Translations under genes and position numbers: made by a program
Origin: Micrasema longulum
Lineage: Eukaryota; Arthropoda; Insecta; Trichoptera; Brachycentridae
Assembly (NCBI GenBank): GCA_022494885.1
Contig: JAGVSM010002918.1
Location: 1-64,000, forward strand
Length of the DNA: 64,000 bases
Direction of reading: 5' to 3'
In this document: piece after piece, positions 11,985 to 23,089 of the stretch
How the letters are laid out: each line of letters opens with the position of its first letter
How positions within the stretch are numbered: the stretch's first letter is position 1
The notes under the pieces: generated by a model
Told to the model about the DNA's origin: nothing
Database searches by the model: none
Seen by the model: the letters and a program-made list of their open reading frames with translations, nothing else

Positions 11985-12077
11985 ATTCTTTTATATAATC
12001 TTTCCAATATCAAATATACACTAAAGTTAATATCGTATTTTTCGCACATCCGCTGTTGTTCTACTATCACGACGACT
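11985..12077. repeat. Partial copy of MITE family D
   Basis: The end resembling CACATCCGCTGTTGTTCTAC plus TATCACGACGA matches one end of the elements at 21426-21678 and 26266-26520. The other half is missing or too diverged to see. Confidence 0.45.
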
Positions 12078-12587
12078 TGTTTGGTGCTTATTGATTTTAT
12101 AAGGTATGGTTGCATACATCGATAATACTTATACCCAACACCACCATACTCTGGGATAAATTTACTCCCTTCCTAATAAAAAAGTTTTAACCATTAATCA
12201 TGTTTAAAAAGCTCCCACGTGTATTAGAATAAATAATGTATGTTAAGTTCATGGTACATCTAAGCAATAATTTATTCAGATTTATAAAGGACGAGATATG
12301 ATTAAGGTCTAAAATATCCGACTCGTAGCAACACATTGATCATAGAGCACATAAGTACCAATATATATATTTTAGTAAAATGTACCCCTTACGCACATAG
12401 TACAGAGGGGAGTTCATAATATAAATACGAGTGCTTGCAGAAGGGTATAATATTATATTCTAATAGGTCGTGACTAGATCGAAAATATATTTTTAAAACG
12501 ATTACGTTATAAATGTAATATCGTCGATCATGTTTAATTAAATAATTAATATAATAAATAAATACAGTCATAAATAATAATAATTCA

Positions 12588-13065
12588 ACGGATAGAAGAC
12601 TTAAAGGAATATATATGTTCAAACATAGACGGAATGGTGAATGTTACTCAGTGTGTAAAGTAGCCACTTAAACATGAATATTTTTATGTTTTTTTAATAT
12701 TTTTTATTTCCTTTTTTAATTACTACAAAAAAGTATCATGTAATCTACAGAATATTTTATTTTCTTTTTCTTATGTTACACAAAAATATTATAAGTCTAT
12801 TTATTATAGGAGCAAAAATTCATTAACATTTTCTTGTATACACCCACGAACAGGTTCCCAAAATCTCTTGTGGGATTATTTTGTTTACTATTTTTACTAT
12901 TAATATGTATTTCAGTACTATGTAATTATCCTTTATTTTTTTAATACTTTGTTTTACCTCTTATGTATGCTGTAAAAAAAAAACAGCCTATGACAGGTCA
13001 TAAGCCCTGTAAATGCCTAGACCGCTATATTCCCTTGTATAAAATGTTCTTCATCTCTGTTGGCA
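12588..13065 (-). mobile_element. Fold-back family C copy, interrupted by a LINE tail
   Basis: Two separated segments (12588-12671 and 12986-13065) together match the family C copy at 24.6-24.9 kb: AACATAGACGGAATGGTGAA, GTGTAAAGTAGCCACTTAAA, then TGACAGGTCATAAGCCCTGT and CATCTCTGTTG. The interruption at 12672-12985 is a LINE 3' tail, and a TA-flanked element sits immediately downstream at 13068. Confidence 0.7.
12672..12985 (+). mobile_element. LINE 3' untranslated tail, inserted into family C
   Basis: Closely matches 61868-62180 (shared CACCCACGAACAGG, TATGTAATTATCCTTTATTT, TTTTACCTCT.ATGTAT). Both end in A-rich sequence. Its position splits an otherwise continuous family C copy, so it inserted later. 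No coding part remains. Confidence 0.6.
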
Positions 13066-13067
13066 TA

Positions 13068-13497
13068 TGAGGGCATGGGAAGCAAATATAGCAACCTCCG
13101 AAAAAAAAATTTTTTGGTTATGATGTCATTCTGTAGTTTATCAACTTTATTTTTATAAAAAAAACATGAGTTGAGTTGCAAATATAGTTTAAAATCATAC
13201 TTCTGGTGGTTTGAAAATAGTGTTAAGCAAACATAGCAATATCCATAAGCTATTTTATTCGACCAATGACAGGCTTGAGATTTAAATTTTCAAAATGGCC
13301 GTGCCATACAAATATTAAGAGAGGTTTTTGAATTCGTGTTTCTATTAAAGTTAATTTATTAGTATCTTAAAGTTTAAGCTCAATAAGAATAACATTTCTA
13401 ACATAAAAACTCTCTTTGGCATTAGTGTGGCAGTTTTTGTTATTTTTCTCGAAAACACCAAAACGGGAGTTTGCTACCTTTGCTTCCAATGCCCTCA
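13068..13497. mobile_element. TA-flanked MITE with about 32-bp TIRs
   Basis: The left end begins TGAGGGCATGGGAAGCAAAT; the right end is its inverse (TTTGCTTCCAATGCCCTCA). TA dinucleotides flank both ends (13066-13067, 13498-13499), the expected target duplication of Tc1/mariner-superfamily elements. 430 bp, non-coding. Confidence 0.7.
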
Positions 13498-13654
13498 TAT
13501 ATTAAAATTAATTCAAACTCAAACGTGTTATTTATTTTAAAAGATAAAATAGTCCGACTCACTATGTATCTATCATAAAAAGGAAATTAGTAAAAACTAA
13601 TTAATACAAAAATAATAAATCCCAGCAGTTACAATTATCCACTGCGGTAACATA

Positions 13655-14368
13655 GGGTCAAAGCACCAGTAAATGACCACCTCCTTGTAAATGACCATTG
13701 GTTAATAAAACACAATATAATAAGAATTGCTACATGTGTCCAGTCAAAAAACTCTTAACACTAGAAACTATGACAAAAGCAGTAGACGGACACATCTTTT
13801 GGTAAGAAACAAATCCATCAGTTTTGAATTGTGAGTTGTCAAAAGGTAATAGAGCGTCTTCCCGTTATTGTTTTGAGATTGATAGTGTTTTTATAAGGAA
13901 AGGTGTGGTAAGTGTTTTATTTGATGCTATTTATTATGCAATTATTTGAATATACCCATATTCTAATGTGTTAGGGTGTTTTATAATGTTGACAAGATGT
14001 ATGAATGTGGAAGAGGCTAGGAGTGTATGCCAGGATAGACGTGTGTGGCGGTCCATTCTCTCTGCCTACCCCTACGGGGAAATGGCGTGATGGTAGTAGT
14101 AGTAGTAGTAGTAATGATGTAACTAAATCTGAGTATTATTTTTCCTGGGGTAGTAGTGGTCATTCTTGGTGATTCTGCTATTTTTTTAGATTTATATTAA
14201 TTATAATTGGAATACTCGTATTTCAATAAAAAGTAAAAGTACTTGGAACAATAAATGTGTTTTTTATTGTTTTATTTTATTTTGTACGCTTAAATAATGA
14301 AATTTATACCTTTAATGTGGATTTCCCTACAAGCTGAACCTTGCGGTCATTCATTGGTGCTTTGACCC
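13655..14368. mobile_element. TA-flanked element with 26-bp TIRs carrying a LINE tail
   Basis: The left end GGGTCAAAGCACCAGTAAAT is mirrored at the right end (ATTGGTGCTTTGACCC). TA flanks both ends. The word TAAATGACCA recurs inside the left end (13669, 13689) and a related word lies near 14154, like subterminal repeats. The centre holds a LINE 3' tail with a (TAG)n run. 714 bp; no transposase seen. Confidence 0.7.
13995..14118 (+). pseudogene. LINE 3' end with (TAG)n microsatellite
   Basis: Translates to MNVEEARSVCQDRRVWRS followed by ILSAYPYGEMA and a stop, then (TAG)n at 14091-14114. The same peptide pattern (VEEARSVCNDRVIWHS) is encoded on the - strand at 54194-54282. It is the extreme C-terminus of a non-LTR retrotransposon ORF2, 5' truncated. 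Confidence 0.65.
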
Positions 14369-14757
14369 TACTCCATACTAAAATAAAATGTTCATAAGAG
14401 GTAGCAGGGAGAATTTTAATTATTCGTATATTTGATTTTTATAAAGAGAGGGTAAATATATTTTGAACAACCCCTTATTAAAATTATAATGCTCGAAAGC
14501 TAAGAAAGCTTACCCAGCCCCGGCGGGGAGCATAATATAATACAAGCAAATGGAAAATCATCCCATATGAATATAAATTATTACTAAACAAATTCATAGA
14601 AAAAATAAGTTGATTGCAGTTTTTTTTTTATTAAATTGGGTATCTAAAAAAGGAGTATCTGGTATCTTACATTGTAAAAATGGCCATAATAAATTTACTA
14701 CATTTCGATATTTTTTACGGTTCTCAGTCAAATCGATTTACCTATATAAGATTAAAA

Positions 14758-15106
14758 TGTATTGTAACATTGAGGGAAAACATTTTTGAGAAAGGAATAT
14801 GGTAGTCAAGGCATAAACAGGGCTGACGACCTGTCATTGGCTGGTTTAAAACTATTTTACTTCACAAAAGTCAACAGATGGAAGAGTTGAGGAAATGTGG
14901 ATGTTTAAACATAGGCAGAATGGTGAATGATACAGTGCGTAAAGTGGCCACTTAAACCAGACAATGGCAGGTTATAAGCCTCGTAAATACCCACCCATAC
15001 GTCCCCATCTTTAAAAAAAAAACATTTCTCTGTTGCAATAAATTTCAACCAAAAATTCTTAGGTAGTGAGCCTTGTCTATAAAAATTTGGACATACTCAA
15101 AATACT
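14758..15106. mobile_element. Fold-back family C copy
   Basis: The left part (AAAACATTTTTGAGAAAGGA, GACCTGTCATTGGCTGGTTT) is mirrored by the right part (AAACCAGACAATGGCAGGTT, CATTTCTCTGTTGCAATAAA), so the copy is palindromic. The middle carries AAGTCAACAGATGGAAGAGT. No coding capacity. Confidence 0.75.
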
Positions 15107-15924
15107 GTTAATTTATTTAATTTGATTAGGGTGTAAATCGATACCTACATTATTTAGGCATTTAGGATATATATTTTTTAACCCACAATTTTCGCGATAG
15201 TTTTCCGCTAGTGGATAAATAAAACATACAACGAATTTAAAATACGACCAAAGATCGTTTGTTTCTTTGGACAAAGGCGCAAAAAATATTAACAAATAAC
15301 TTTATACCTTTTAATTTGTGAGTAAATAATACATGTACAAAGTGCATTACATACGAATAACCTTCTTCCAAGTTCAAGTAGGAGACAAAGTAAGATTGAA
15401 TAACCAAACGAAAAGTATTAAAAATACAATTTTAGAGACCACAACAATATCCGATTACGATACATAATACCGCAGGCAAACGTGATATGAACACGAAAGC
15501 CGAGCATAAGAACTGGTAGAAAAAAGGACGAGTTTGTTCCGGGAAACCAGAAAACAAAATTTAAGGATGAGAGGAATAATAGCGGGCGTTGGGCGCGTTC
15601 GAATTTGGAATACATTAAACATCCAATGAACTATAAAAAAGTTTCTGTATTACAGAGACTTGTTTGTACCTTTAACAATGTGCATTAGAATTTTACATAA
15701 ATTTCAATATGAGGCAGGGTTATTCTTATCTGCATTTTAGTTTTTCAAAATAGGATAATGCGATTGCCGACTGATGTAATTAAAACAACCAACGGCGGAA
15801 ATGTATGTTAATTCAATTAATTTCGTTTCCATGTCCATGCGAAATACGATTGCAAAAATGAAATTGAATACCTAAGCCTAGTCGCTCCAGAGTTATTTGA
15901 GACGACACATAATCTGGTCTAGTG
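15107..15924. other. No feature recognised
   Basis: AT-rich. Short open frames on the - strand (near 15113-15295 and 15418-15615) show no motif, and neither has convincing codon use. Confidence 0.3.
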
Positions 15925-16320
15925 ACTTATTTATTTAACATTGCCTTAAGACATTTTTTTCTACGTGCATAGATATATATTAGGTTTATACAGAATCTTA
16001 TAATTTTATACGAAATTTGAAACAAAAATAAACTTAAAATCTACACTTTACTATGAAGAGGGAATGGGAAAGAAAGAAGAAGGAGAAAGAAACAACTCAA
16101 ATAATTAGATAGTGACATTTCGATCTTGATTTAAATGTAAATAAAGAGGAGAGTCTCTGACATTAGTGGGTAGATTATTCCACAATCGAGCAGCTACTTC
16201 TGTGAAAGAGGAGACAGCAAAATTAGAGCGGTGAATGGGTATTGAAAGGGTTTTCTCAGTCCATGTTGTGATAGAGGTTGGAAGAGCTCTCTCAGATAAA
16301 TAGACGAAGTGGGATTATTC
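15925..16320 (-). pseudogene. LINE 3' end (RT C-terminal peptide plus 3' UTR)
   Basis: On the - strand from about 16310, translation gives SSFTEVAARLWNNLPTNVRD, a typical C-terminal LINE motif (xxxARLWNxLPxxVR). It is followed by a stop and a 3' UTR ending in the TTTATTTATTTAACA-type segment near 15928. The 3' UTR core is repeated at 6207-6290. Clade uncertain (CR1/Jockey-like). Confidence 0.65.
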
Positions 16321-17579
16321 AAAATATCGTGAAGACTACTTGCAATAATTTTGATTATTAATTAGTAAGTACGCTGTAAATACTATATTGGGAATTTACA
16401 ATTTATGGTAATGCTACCATGTTATAAGCATTGACAATTGATACAACATATCAATAAAATTCTTTGGTTAAGCTTTACTTTATTTTATTTGGCCAACGAG
16501 CACTTTTGCTTATAGGCATCTCCAGAACTGGTGAATTATTCACAACATTTTCAACTTTTGTACTCTTTTTTAAAAGGTTTTTGGGATTTTATTTAAGGAC
16601 AGACAACATATAATAACAACTAGTTTGCGAAACTATCTAAACTTACATATTGGTAGGAAACCATTAACTATTGTTTTTAGTTAAATTCTTTTTTTTCTAT
16701 TTTAATTATTCATTGATCAATAAGTTTTTTTTGTAACCGTTATTGTATGCTATAAGTTTGTAAACTGTTGATTTCTTTGTTTCTTGTTCTTGATCTATAG
16801 ATATCGGTACATTAACTAATCTATGTATCGATGAATGAAAAACGGATAATTTGTGAGACATGATAGCGCGAATGAGCATGTATGGTATAGTAAAACAGTA
16901 AAACTTAACCGAGGGATTTCATTGATATATTTATCAAAATCATTGACTAAATGGAGTATGGAGTTTTATCAATAAATATCTACAAAAAAAAAACATCAAC
17001 ATTGACAATTGTGTTTATGGAATCTTTTATTTGAAGAAAAAAATATTATACCTCTAAATAATCGATTCTTTACATCTATAAAAGTGTAATTCGGGAAAAG
17101 CTCACGTTATTTTTAAAATAATGCTAGACTGGCCACAAGATGTCCGTCATCGTAAATAAACCGGAGGTTGAGAGGCTAGAAAAAGAAAAGTCGAGGTAAG
17201 ATGAGACTCATGGTGCATTGTTAGACAAATAGACAACCAAGTGGTTGGTATTAGTGACCGGTTAGTAGCGGTTTAGTAGCGGTTTAGTAGCGAGCCGAAG
17301 CCTCGCCTCGGCAGGCTCCGGCTGTAGGCATTTAAGTGAGGACTTTTTAAAATACACAAGTACCTACCTATAGATAATCGGTTATGCCCATTACTTCAGC
17401 ATCCTGCTGGTTCAAATATTTGGATTGGATGTTAACACTGACAACGGATTTGTATAAGTAGATAACTTCTAGGGACCGCTATTAATCAGAGAATTTATTT
17501 TCGGTAAATTTAAGGGCAACTCAAACATTGACATTATATGACCGTTGGGTATTTTCCCTATGATTTAAAAAAATATATA
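16321..17579. other. AT-rich, only a short tandem repeat
   Basis: No gene seen. An 11-bp unit GGTTTAGTAGC is repeated about three times at 17260-17291. Confidence 0.4.
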
Positions 17580-17955
17580 TACAGGGTGTTATTTAAACCC
17601 TGTCACATCCGAAACCACGATGATCAGTATGAGCAAGAAGACTTATTGGCACATTAAAATAAATCTTTAGAACGAATAAAATTTACAAAAATAAAATATT
17701 TAAAAAAACAAATGGTTGCTTACTTCTGCAGGGAAGAAACGAGGAAGGGGGAGGGGGAGTCTGAAATACCGTCAACTGCGAGGCGGCGCCCCCCTTTGCT
17801 TCTCCCCTGCAGAAGTACTCAACCATTCGTTTTTTAAATATTTTCTTTTAAAAAAAAATGTTCGTTCTAAATATTTTTTTTAATATGCTAATATCTTCTC
17901 GCTTATACTGATCATCGTGGTTTCGGATGTGACAGGGTTTGAATAACTCTCTGTA
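17580..17955. mobile_element. Fold-back MITE with about 150-bp arms, TACAGGGTGTT-type end
   Basis: The left arm starts TACAGGGTGTTATTTAAACC; the right arm ends with the imperfect inverse, ...GTTTGAATAACTCTCTGTA. The arms share ATCCGAAACCACGATGATCA and extend inward to CTTCTGCAGGG / CCCTGCAGAAG around a GC-rich centre. No reading frame of note. Confidence 0.85.
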
Positions 17956-18871
17956 TATAGCACCCGAGCGATGATAGTGACAAGTCGAAAATTGACGTTT
18001 TTAAGTTAGGTTTGCAGAAATGTTCCCGAATATATAATTCCAGGATTGACACTCAAAACCATAACGTCAATTAGTTTACCTAAAATCAAACGTTCCTTGT
18101 TTTCTTTGAACACGCGTATCGCGAGAGGGCAGGCCTTGTTTACAGTCCCGAGGTCGAAGGTATCGAGCATCCAACAGAGATGCTTTCGCTGTAGTGATCG
18201 CCAACGTCGGGGGGACCTGACCAGGCATCGCAAGAAGGGGAAGAATTGTTAAATTAATGATAATTTCTTTACCATGTTGTTTTAAAACTTTGAAAGTAAA
18301 ATCTTTAAAAATAAATCAATTACACTTGATTACTTCGTACATTTTCTTGATTATATCTTACCCGTATTACACATAATACCTTTATAAATATGCATTCAAT
18401 GTGAAATGTGAACAACCTTTGCTGAAGCGAGTTCATTTGTATTTTATCTCGTTAAGATCTGCCTTTCAGCGCATGGGGACCACGTATTTTTAGTTCGCAG
18501 AATGTGGGAAACCCGTGCAATGGCTGCACTATTCAAACTAAATTGACCGTGTAAGTAAGTTCGCTTTTTATTTCGTTTTTCCACTCGCAATGAGAGTTGA
18601 GGCAAATGAAGGTTGGTTAAAGCAGTGGGAAACGGATAAAGCGTCAGGCATGCTGACGAATAAAAAATATTATAAATGCAGGAAAATTTTTAATTGGGAG
18701 CTAGGACCATTCAAAAACCCTTAAAAGCGCAGTTTTATCTGCCGTCTTCGGACGTACTATTTTTAAAAAACACAAAAGGTAAAAATAAAATCGGTTTAGT
18801 TATGGGGTGCGAAGAACGGGACTACGAGACCTCGATTTTGTCCATTTTAGCTAGGCATAATCAGTTCGGCG
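17956..18871. other. Unassigned stretch with overlapping short open frames
   Basis: Between 18006 and 18252 both strands have open frames of about 70 codons. The + frame ends with CFRCSDRQRRGDLTRHRKK, faintly like a degenerate C2H2/C2HC finger, but spacing is off and no second finger exists. I do not call a gene. Confidence 0.25.
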
Positions 18872-19482
18872 TAGAGATGCAAGGCGGTAAAATTACCGCG
18901 GTATTTTACGGGAATTTTACCAGATTTTGGTAAAATACGGTATTTTTCAAAAGAAACGAATTTTTATTTTTTAAAGATATTACACATACGAGTAACTTTG
19001 TTTTAGGACACTTTTCACGTTTTTTTTATAAAAAAGGTTATTGTTTTGAAACTTAACGGGATCGGTGGACAATAGGGTCCTTAGTAAAACCTTAACTGAT
19101 TTTAAGCACCATTTTTTAAAAATCGTGGCATGAGCGGTGGTCGTTCAAGGTCACAAAACCCTAGGTTTTACTAAGGACCCTATGTCCACCGATCCTGTTA
19201 AGCTTCAAAACATAATAACCTTTTTTATTTAAAAAAAACTGAAAAAAGTACATCCCGAATGACTTTGAACGTCCCATACTTCTAATAAATCTCGACAACC
19301 ACCCGCTGGATCTAAACCTGGTTTTTACAGTAATGTAAAGTGTCCTAAAACAAAGCTACTCGTATTTGTAATATCTTTGAAAAATAAAAATTAGTACGTC
19401 AAATTCGTTTCTTACCGAAAAATACCGTAAATTACGGAATTTTACCGCGACTTTTAGTAAAATTACGTAATTTTACATTCAT
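18872..19482. mobile_element. Large fold-back element with exact 9-bp target duplication
   Basis: AGTTCGGCG flanks it at 18863-18871 and 19483-19491. The outer arms (about 110 bp: TAAAATTACCGCGGTATTTT... / ...ATTACGGAATTTTACCGCG) enclose an inner inverted pair (GGTGGACAATAGGGTCCTTA / its inverse near 19160-19200). 611 bp, no coding capacity. A 9-bp duplication with long TIRs fits Mutator-like (MULE) elements by family knowledge. Confidence 0.7.
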
Positions 19483-20099
19483 AGTTCGGCGCGCAGTTGT
19501 CTTTTTCGCACAGTACAAAAACGACAGAAAAACTATATTCAAATGTATATTCATAAAATCACTCGTATCTTCTTAATGCATTATTTAATTTGCTTCGTAT
19601 GTTTTGGAGCCAAGATAAAAAATAATATCAAAAAAATTACTTTTGCCAATAGGCGTCAAACGGTTGAACATCATCTGTTGTCTCGTAGGTTTGAAGGTCT
19701 AAAAGTAAAACAAATCCTTAGTATAAAATTACAGTTCTAACTTTACAAGAGCTCTTCCGTTTTGGCACCGGTCCAGGTCCAAGTCGACGAGCCCTTGGAA
19801 AAGAGATGAGTTTGAAACGAAAATGTCGTCGCCCTGTGTATAAATATTGTACGCGAGTGACAGACAAATACATATGCATTTTGGTTTTCGGTACTTATTA
19901 CTTATCGTCCGAGCAACCGTAATATCGAATAGTGACCAGCATTTGTGAGTTACCCACTAAAAACAATATTTTTTATCCTCCTCCACGAATGCCACAAAAA
20001 GACAAGTCATGCATTCAAATCGACAGAATATGATTTTGAATCACGACTTACCTATTTGTAGCATTCATGAAGAAATACAAAAATGTGTGTTTTTAATGG

Positions 20100-20560
20100 G
20101 TATTCTTATTCTTAGTGGTGAGGGTCAGTGCTATGCAAGCTCCTGACGTCACTGTGACCTGTGAAGATTTATTGTGAAGGGTCCCCGTAAATAGATCTCG
20201 CCCTCCAAGCCTAGGTGTATAAAGAGCCTGGCTACTGTGTGAAAGGCGAGAGCTTACATTTCGCTAAATCTCCCCCTCCAAGGCCAGATCCGTAAAGTAT
20301 CGGGCTACTAGATAGGGGGCGAGTTCTTTAACATCCTCAGGTTTAACAGTGGTCCCCGAGGATGAGGATTCTTTTATGATGTAAAGCATCACATTCACAT
20401 ACAATGTGTATAGGTGTTTCCTCATCTACACTGCAGAACCGACTTCAAGAAGTTTCAGAAAGGTTCATTCTAGCAAGGTGTTTGTTCAATCTGCAGTGCC
20501 CTGGGCGGGCTCTAGTGATAACCCTCACTTAATTTCGGCTAAGCTTTATTAGGTCAAAAG
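20100..20560 (-). pseudogene. Decayed LINE ORF2 C-terminal region with zinc-knuckle
   Basis: On the - strand, starting near 20555, pieces read FAFDLIKLSRN, VRVITR and NKHLARM, then VDEETPIHIVCECDALHH near 20370. The EET-x-H-x3-C-x-C pattern is the cysteine/histidine motif at the C-terminus of Jockey/R1-type LINEs, after the RNase H domain. Several stops interrupt it. The same region is present on the + strand at 49.4-50.1 kb. Confidence 0.65.
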
Positions 20561-20638
20561 CAAAACTGTTTTACTGGGTAACTAAGAAAGCGGATTTTTA
20601 AATTACCTAGTTGTAGTAATTAACCCGCGATATAATTA

Positions 20639-20705
20639 TATTGTAAACCGTCACCACATTTACATTGTAAACCGTCACCACGATATTATATTGTAAACTG
20701 TCACC
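20639..20705. repeat. Short tandem repeat, 3 copies of an ATTGTAAACCGTCACCA unit
   Basis: The unit recurs at about 24-35 bp spacing with one substitution (CTGTCACCA) in the last copy. Confidence 0.8.
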
Positions 20706-20842
20706 ATATTTACAAAGTTAACATATTCATATTTTTTTGGTGTTTTGGTGGTTACCCATCGTCTTGCAAAATGTCATAATCCAGAAAAACTGTTTGTTAT
20801 CATGATTTTAATGAAGGGGAATGTCATAAGCCTCAATTTACC

Positions 20843-20928
20843 ATCTTATCTTCATGTAACAGATGATCTAAATACGCTGGCATTTAGTTTAGCAATGCAG
20901 TGCCCTATGCACCACAGAATAATGAGGA
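20843..20928 (+). repeat. SINE family I, 3' fragment
   Basis: Shares CTTCATGTAACA, AATACGCTGG and AATGCAGTGCCCTATGCACCA with the 3' half of the full copies at 29.3, 43.2 and 53.0 kb; the tRNA-like head is absent. Confidence 0.6.
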
Positions 20929-21425
20929 TAAAACATTCAAACGCACTGTACCTAGTCTTATTAATAATCAAAATAAAATTACGATAACTTTTATAGGGTA
21001 CCAGAGAACCATTAGGGAGTAACGGAATTTTTCCTGAGCAAGAACACAATGGCCCATCATGACAGAAGTGGATGAAATATATTAAAAAATTATATCACAG
21101 CGAGAAAGTTATCGTGAGGTCGGAAGGGTGATATCTGTCCTAAAGTTTATAAGGGGTTAACGCTTATTACAGACGGGTGACGAACACCCCATGTAGGTAA
21201 AAAGAGGGTTACTTACATAAACATGGAGTCACACTGATTTCGTCAATAAAATGCATTATTTAAATTTAACGAATTTTTAAGGGATTTTATAAATAACAAA
21301 AATTATATTGCTAGAATTTACGGTTCGAGCCCCAATTGATTATTTGATTTTCGAATGCTCCTCGGCCGCGGCATTACCTTCACTGAGCCTTATCTAGGCA
21401 GAGTAGAAAAAATATTTTTACACAT

Positions 21426-21678
21426 ATCGTCGGGATCGTAGAACAACGAAGGATGTGCGAAAAATGCGACATTGACTTTTTTACATTTGATATTGAAAAA
21501 GTTAAATAAAGGCTTTTTTTCCATGTTTGAAAAAAACAAATATATATAACTAACCCAAGTGTCAAATATGGTATACTTTTGTATTTATTAAGTTGTGACA
21601 TAGTATACAAAATAAATTAAACCGCTCTCACGTAAAGTTGAAGAAAATCACACGCGCCGTTGCTATGATCCCGACGAG
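21426..21678. mobile_element. MITE family D, copy 1
   Basis: TIRs ATCGTCGGGATCGTAG... / ...CTATGATCCCGACGA. Shares ACGTAAAGTTGAAGAAAATC and GGATGTGCGAAAAATGCGAC (as the complement) with 26266-26520, which is in the opposite orientation. 253 bp, non-coding. The - strand open frame inside it is incidental. Confidence 0.75.
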
Positions 21679-22094
21679 TTGATGGTTGAAAACGCGTTGG
21701 AATACCATTTTTTTTGTTTTAATCAAAGTTTATTATGAATTGTGATAATGCAGTTAGAATGAAAAAGATATGAAATCAGTTTTAACTGAATGCTATTTTA
21801 TTCGTGTTTTAGTTCATGAGGAAAAATGAGATCATATATTATGCATACTTACTAAACGTAGAATCATTTCTGATCTGTCTTTCATCTTCAAAATTTTAAA
21901 CAATTTATCGATAGTCCATATCTCTTGGAGCGTATTTCAATCAATTGTTTCGTAAAGTCAACACGACAGGTTTTTATTTATTTATAATTCATTGCCCAAA
22001 AAAAAATACGTTCAAAACTCGTTTATTTATCGTAGCTGCTCCAAATTTAATTTACTTTTTCCCCATTTAGATTATTTTAATACAAAATTTTGTG

Positions 22095-22750
22095 ATTTTT
22101 TTTTTTTTTTTTAAATTTATTTGGAAGTTCAACAAGAATACAACAATACATACATTTTTTAAGTGAGCATAACTAACGTTCTTTACATATATTCTCAATT
22201 ATAGAACTTCAACATCTTTCATAAATTATATAAAATAAGAGTGTAAATTCAATTTAAGTAATGGTAAAGATTAAGTTTAGTGAAAGGTAAAAATAAAGAA
22301 AGATTTTTTTTTTTTTTAAAGAAAAGAAAAGAGAAATTAAAAACATATAAGATATAATAAAAAAAGACTAAAATTAATTTACATACACAAAACTAAGGAT
22401 TAGGCATTTGATCTAAGATACATAGTAATGTTTTTTTTATAACTATTTGATCTATCATGATAAATGTCAATGTTAACTTTTTTTCCATTTTGTTATAGAG
22501 TCTTAACATACTTGCAAGAGGGTTAAAATGTGCCATATTGTTTGTAAAAATTGGAAGGTAAAATGTATTAGGTGATCTAAGGTGCCTACGGGGAACGTAC
22601 AATGACACACTTTGAACACAAAACACTGAATCAACATTATTGTGAATTATATTATACAAGTACATCATATCTATAATTTGTCTCCTAGTTTCTAACTTTT
22701 CAATTTTAAAATACTTAGACTTAAAAAAAAATCTTTTTGAAACACTGAAA
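22095..22750 (-). pseudogene. LINE remnant, RT C-terminal region and poly(A) tail
   Basis: From about 22730 on the - strand the translation reads KLETRRQIIDMMYLYNIIHN, then VPRRHLRSPNTFYLP and PLASMLRLYNKM. This is the classical pattern downstream of LINE RT domains (R-x2-IxDxxFLYKxxN ... VPRxxxRxxxTFYxP ... SPLxRMLxxYN). The + strand T-run at 22097-22112 would be its poly(A) tail. It is 5' truncated. Likely Jockey/I-like; not resolved. Confidence 0.75.
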
Positions 22751-23089
22751 AATGAAACATTTGTCAGTGTGTAATAAGTTTATGTTCCTTTAAATATGTT
22801 TATTTTATTATAATATCAAAACTTTGAATTGGTCAACTATATTATGAAAATCCCTCTCCTCCACTCTATTTCCTCATCCTTTAACCTTCTTACGAGCTCT
22901 TTTTTTATTATGTCTTATATAATATATTATTTTTCTCTTTACTGTGTGACATGTTCTCTCATTATATTTGTGAAAAACTTTAACTGGATGTATGTACTAT
23001 TTTTTTTATTTTGTATTCTTATATAACAACTGTTGTTTTTCCTTAATAAATAAAAATAAAAATACTAAAGGATAGGTCAATAAAACAGT

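Noticed and set aside
18006..18252. Overlapping open frames, + strand ending in CFRCSDRQRRGDLTRH as a possible zinc finger
   Set aside because: Cys/His spacing does not fit C2H2, there is only one motif, and both strands are equally open.
22829..23026. 65-codon hydrophobic + strand frame
   Set aside because: Composition reflects T-rich DNA next to LINE remnants; no membrane protein family recognised.
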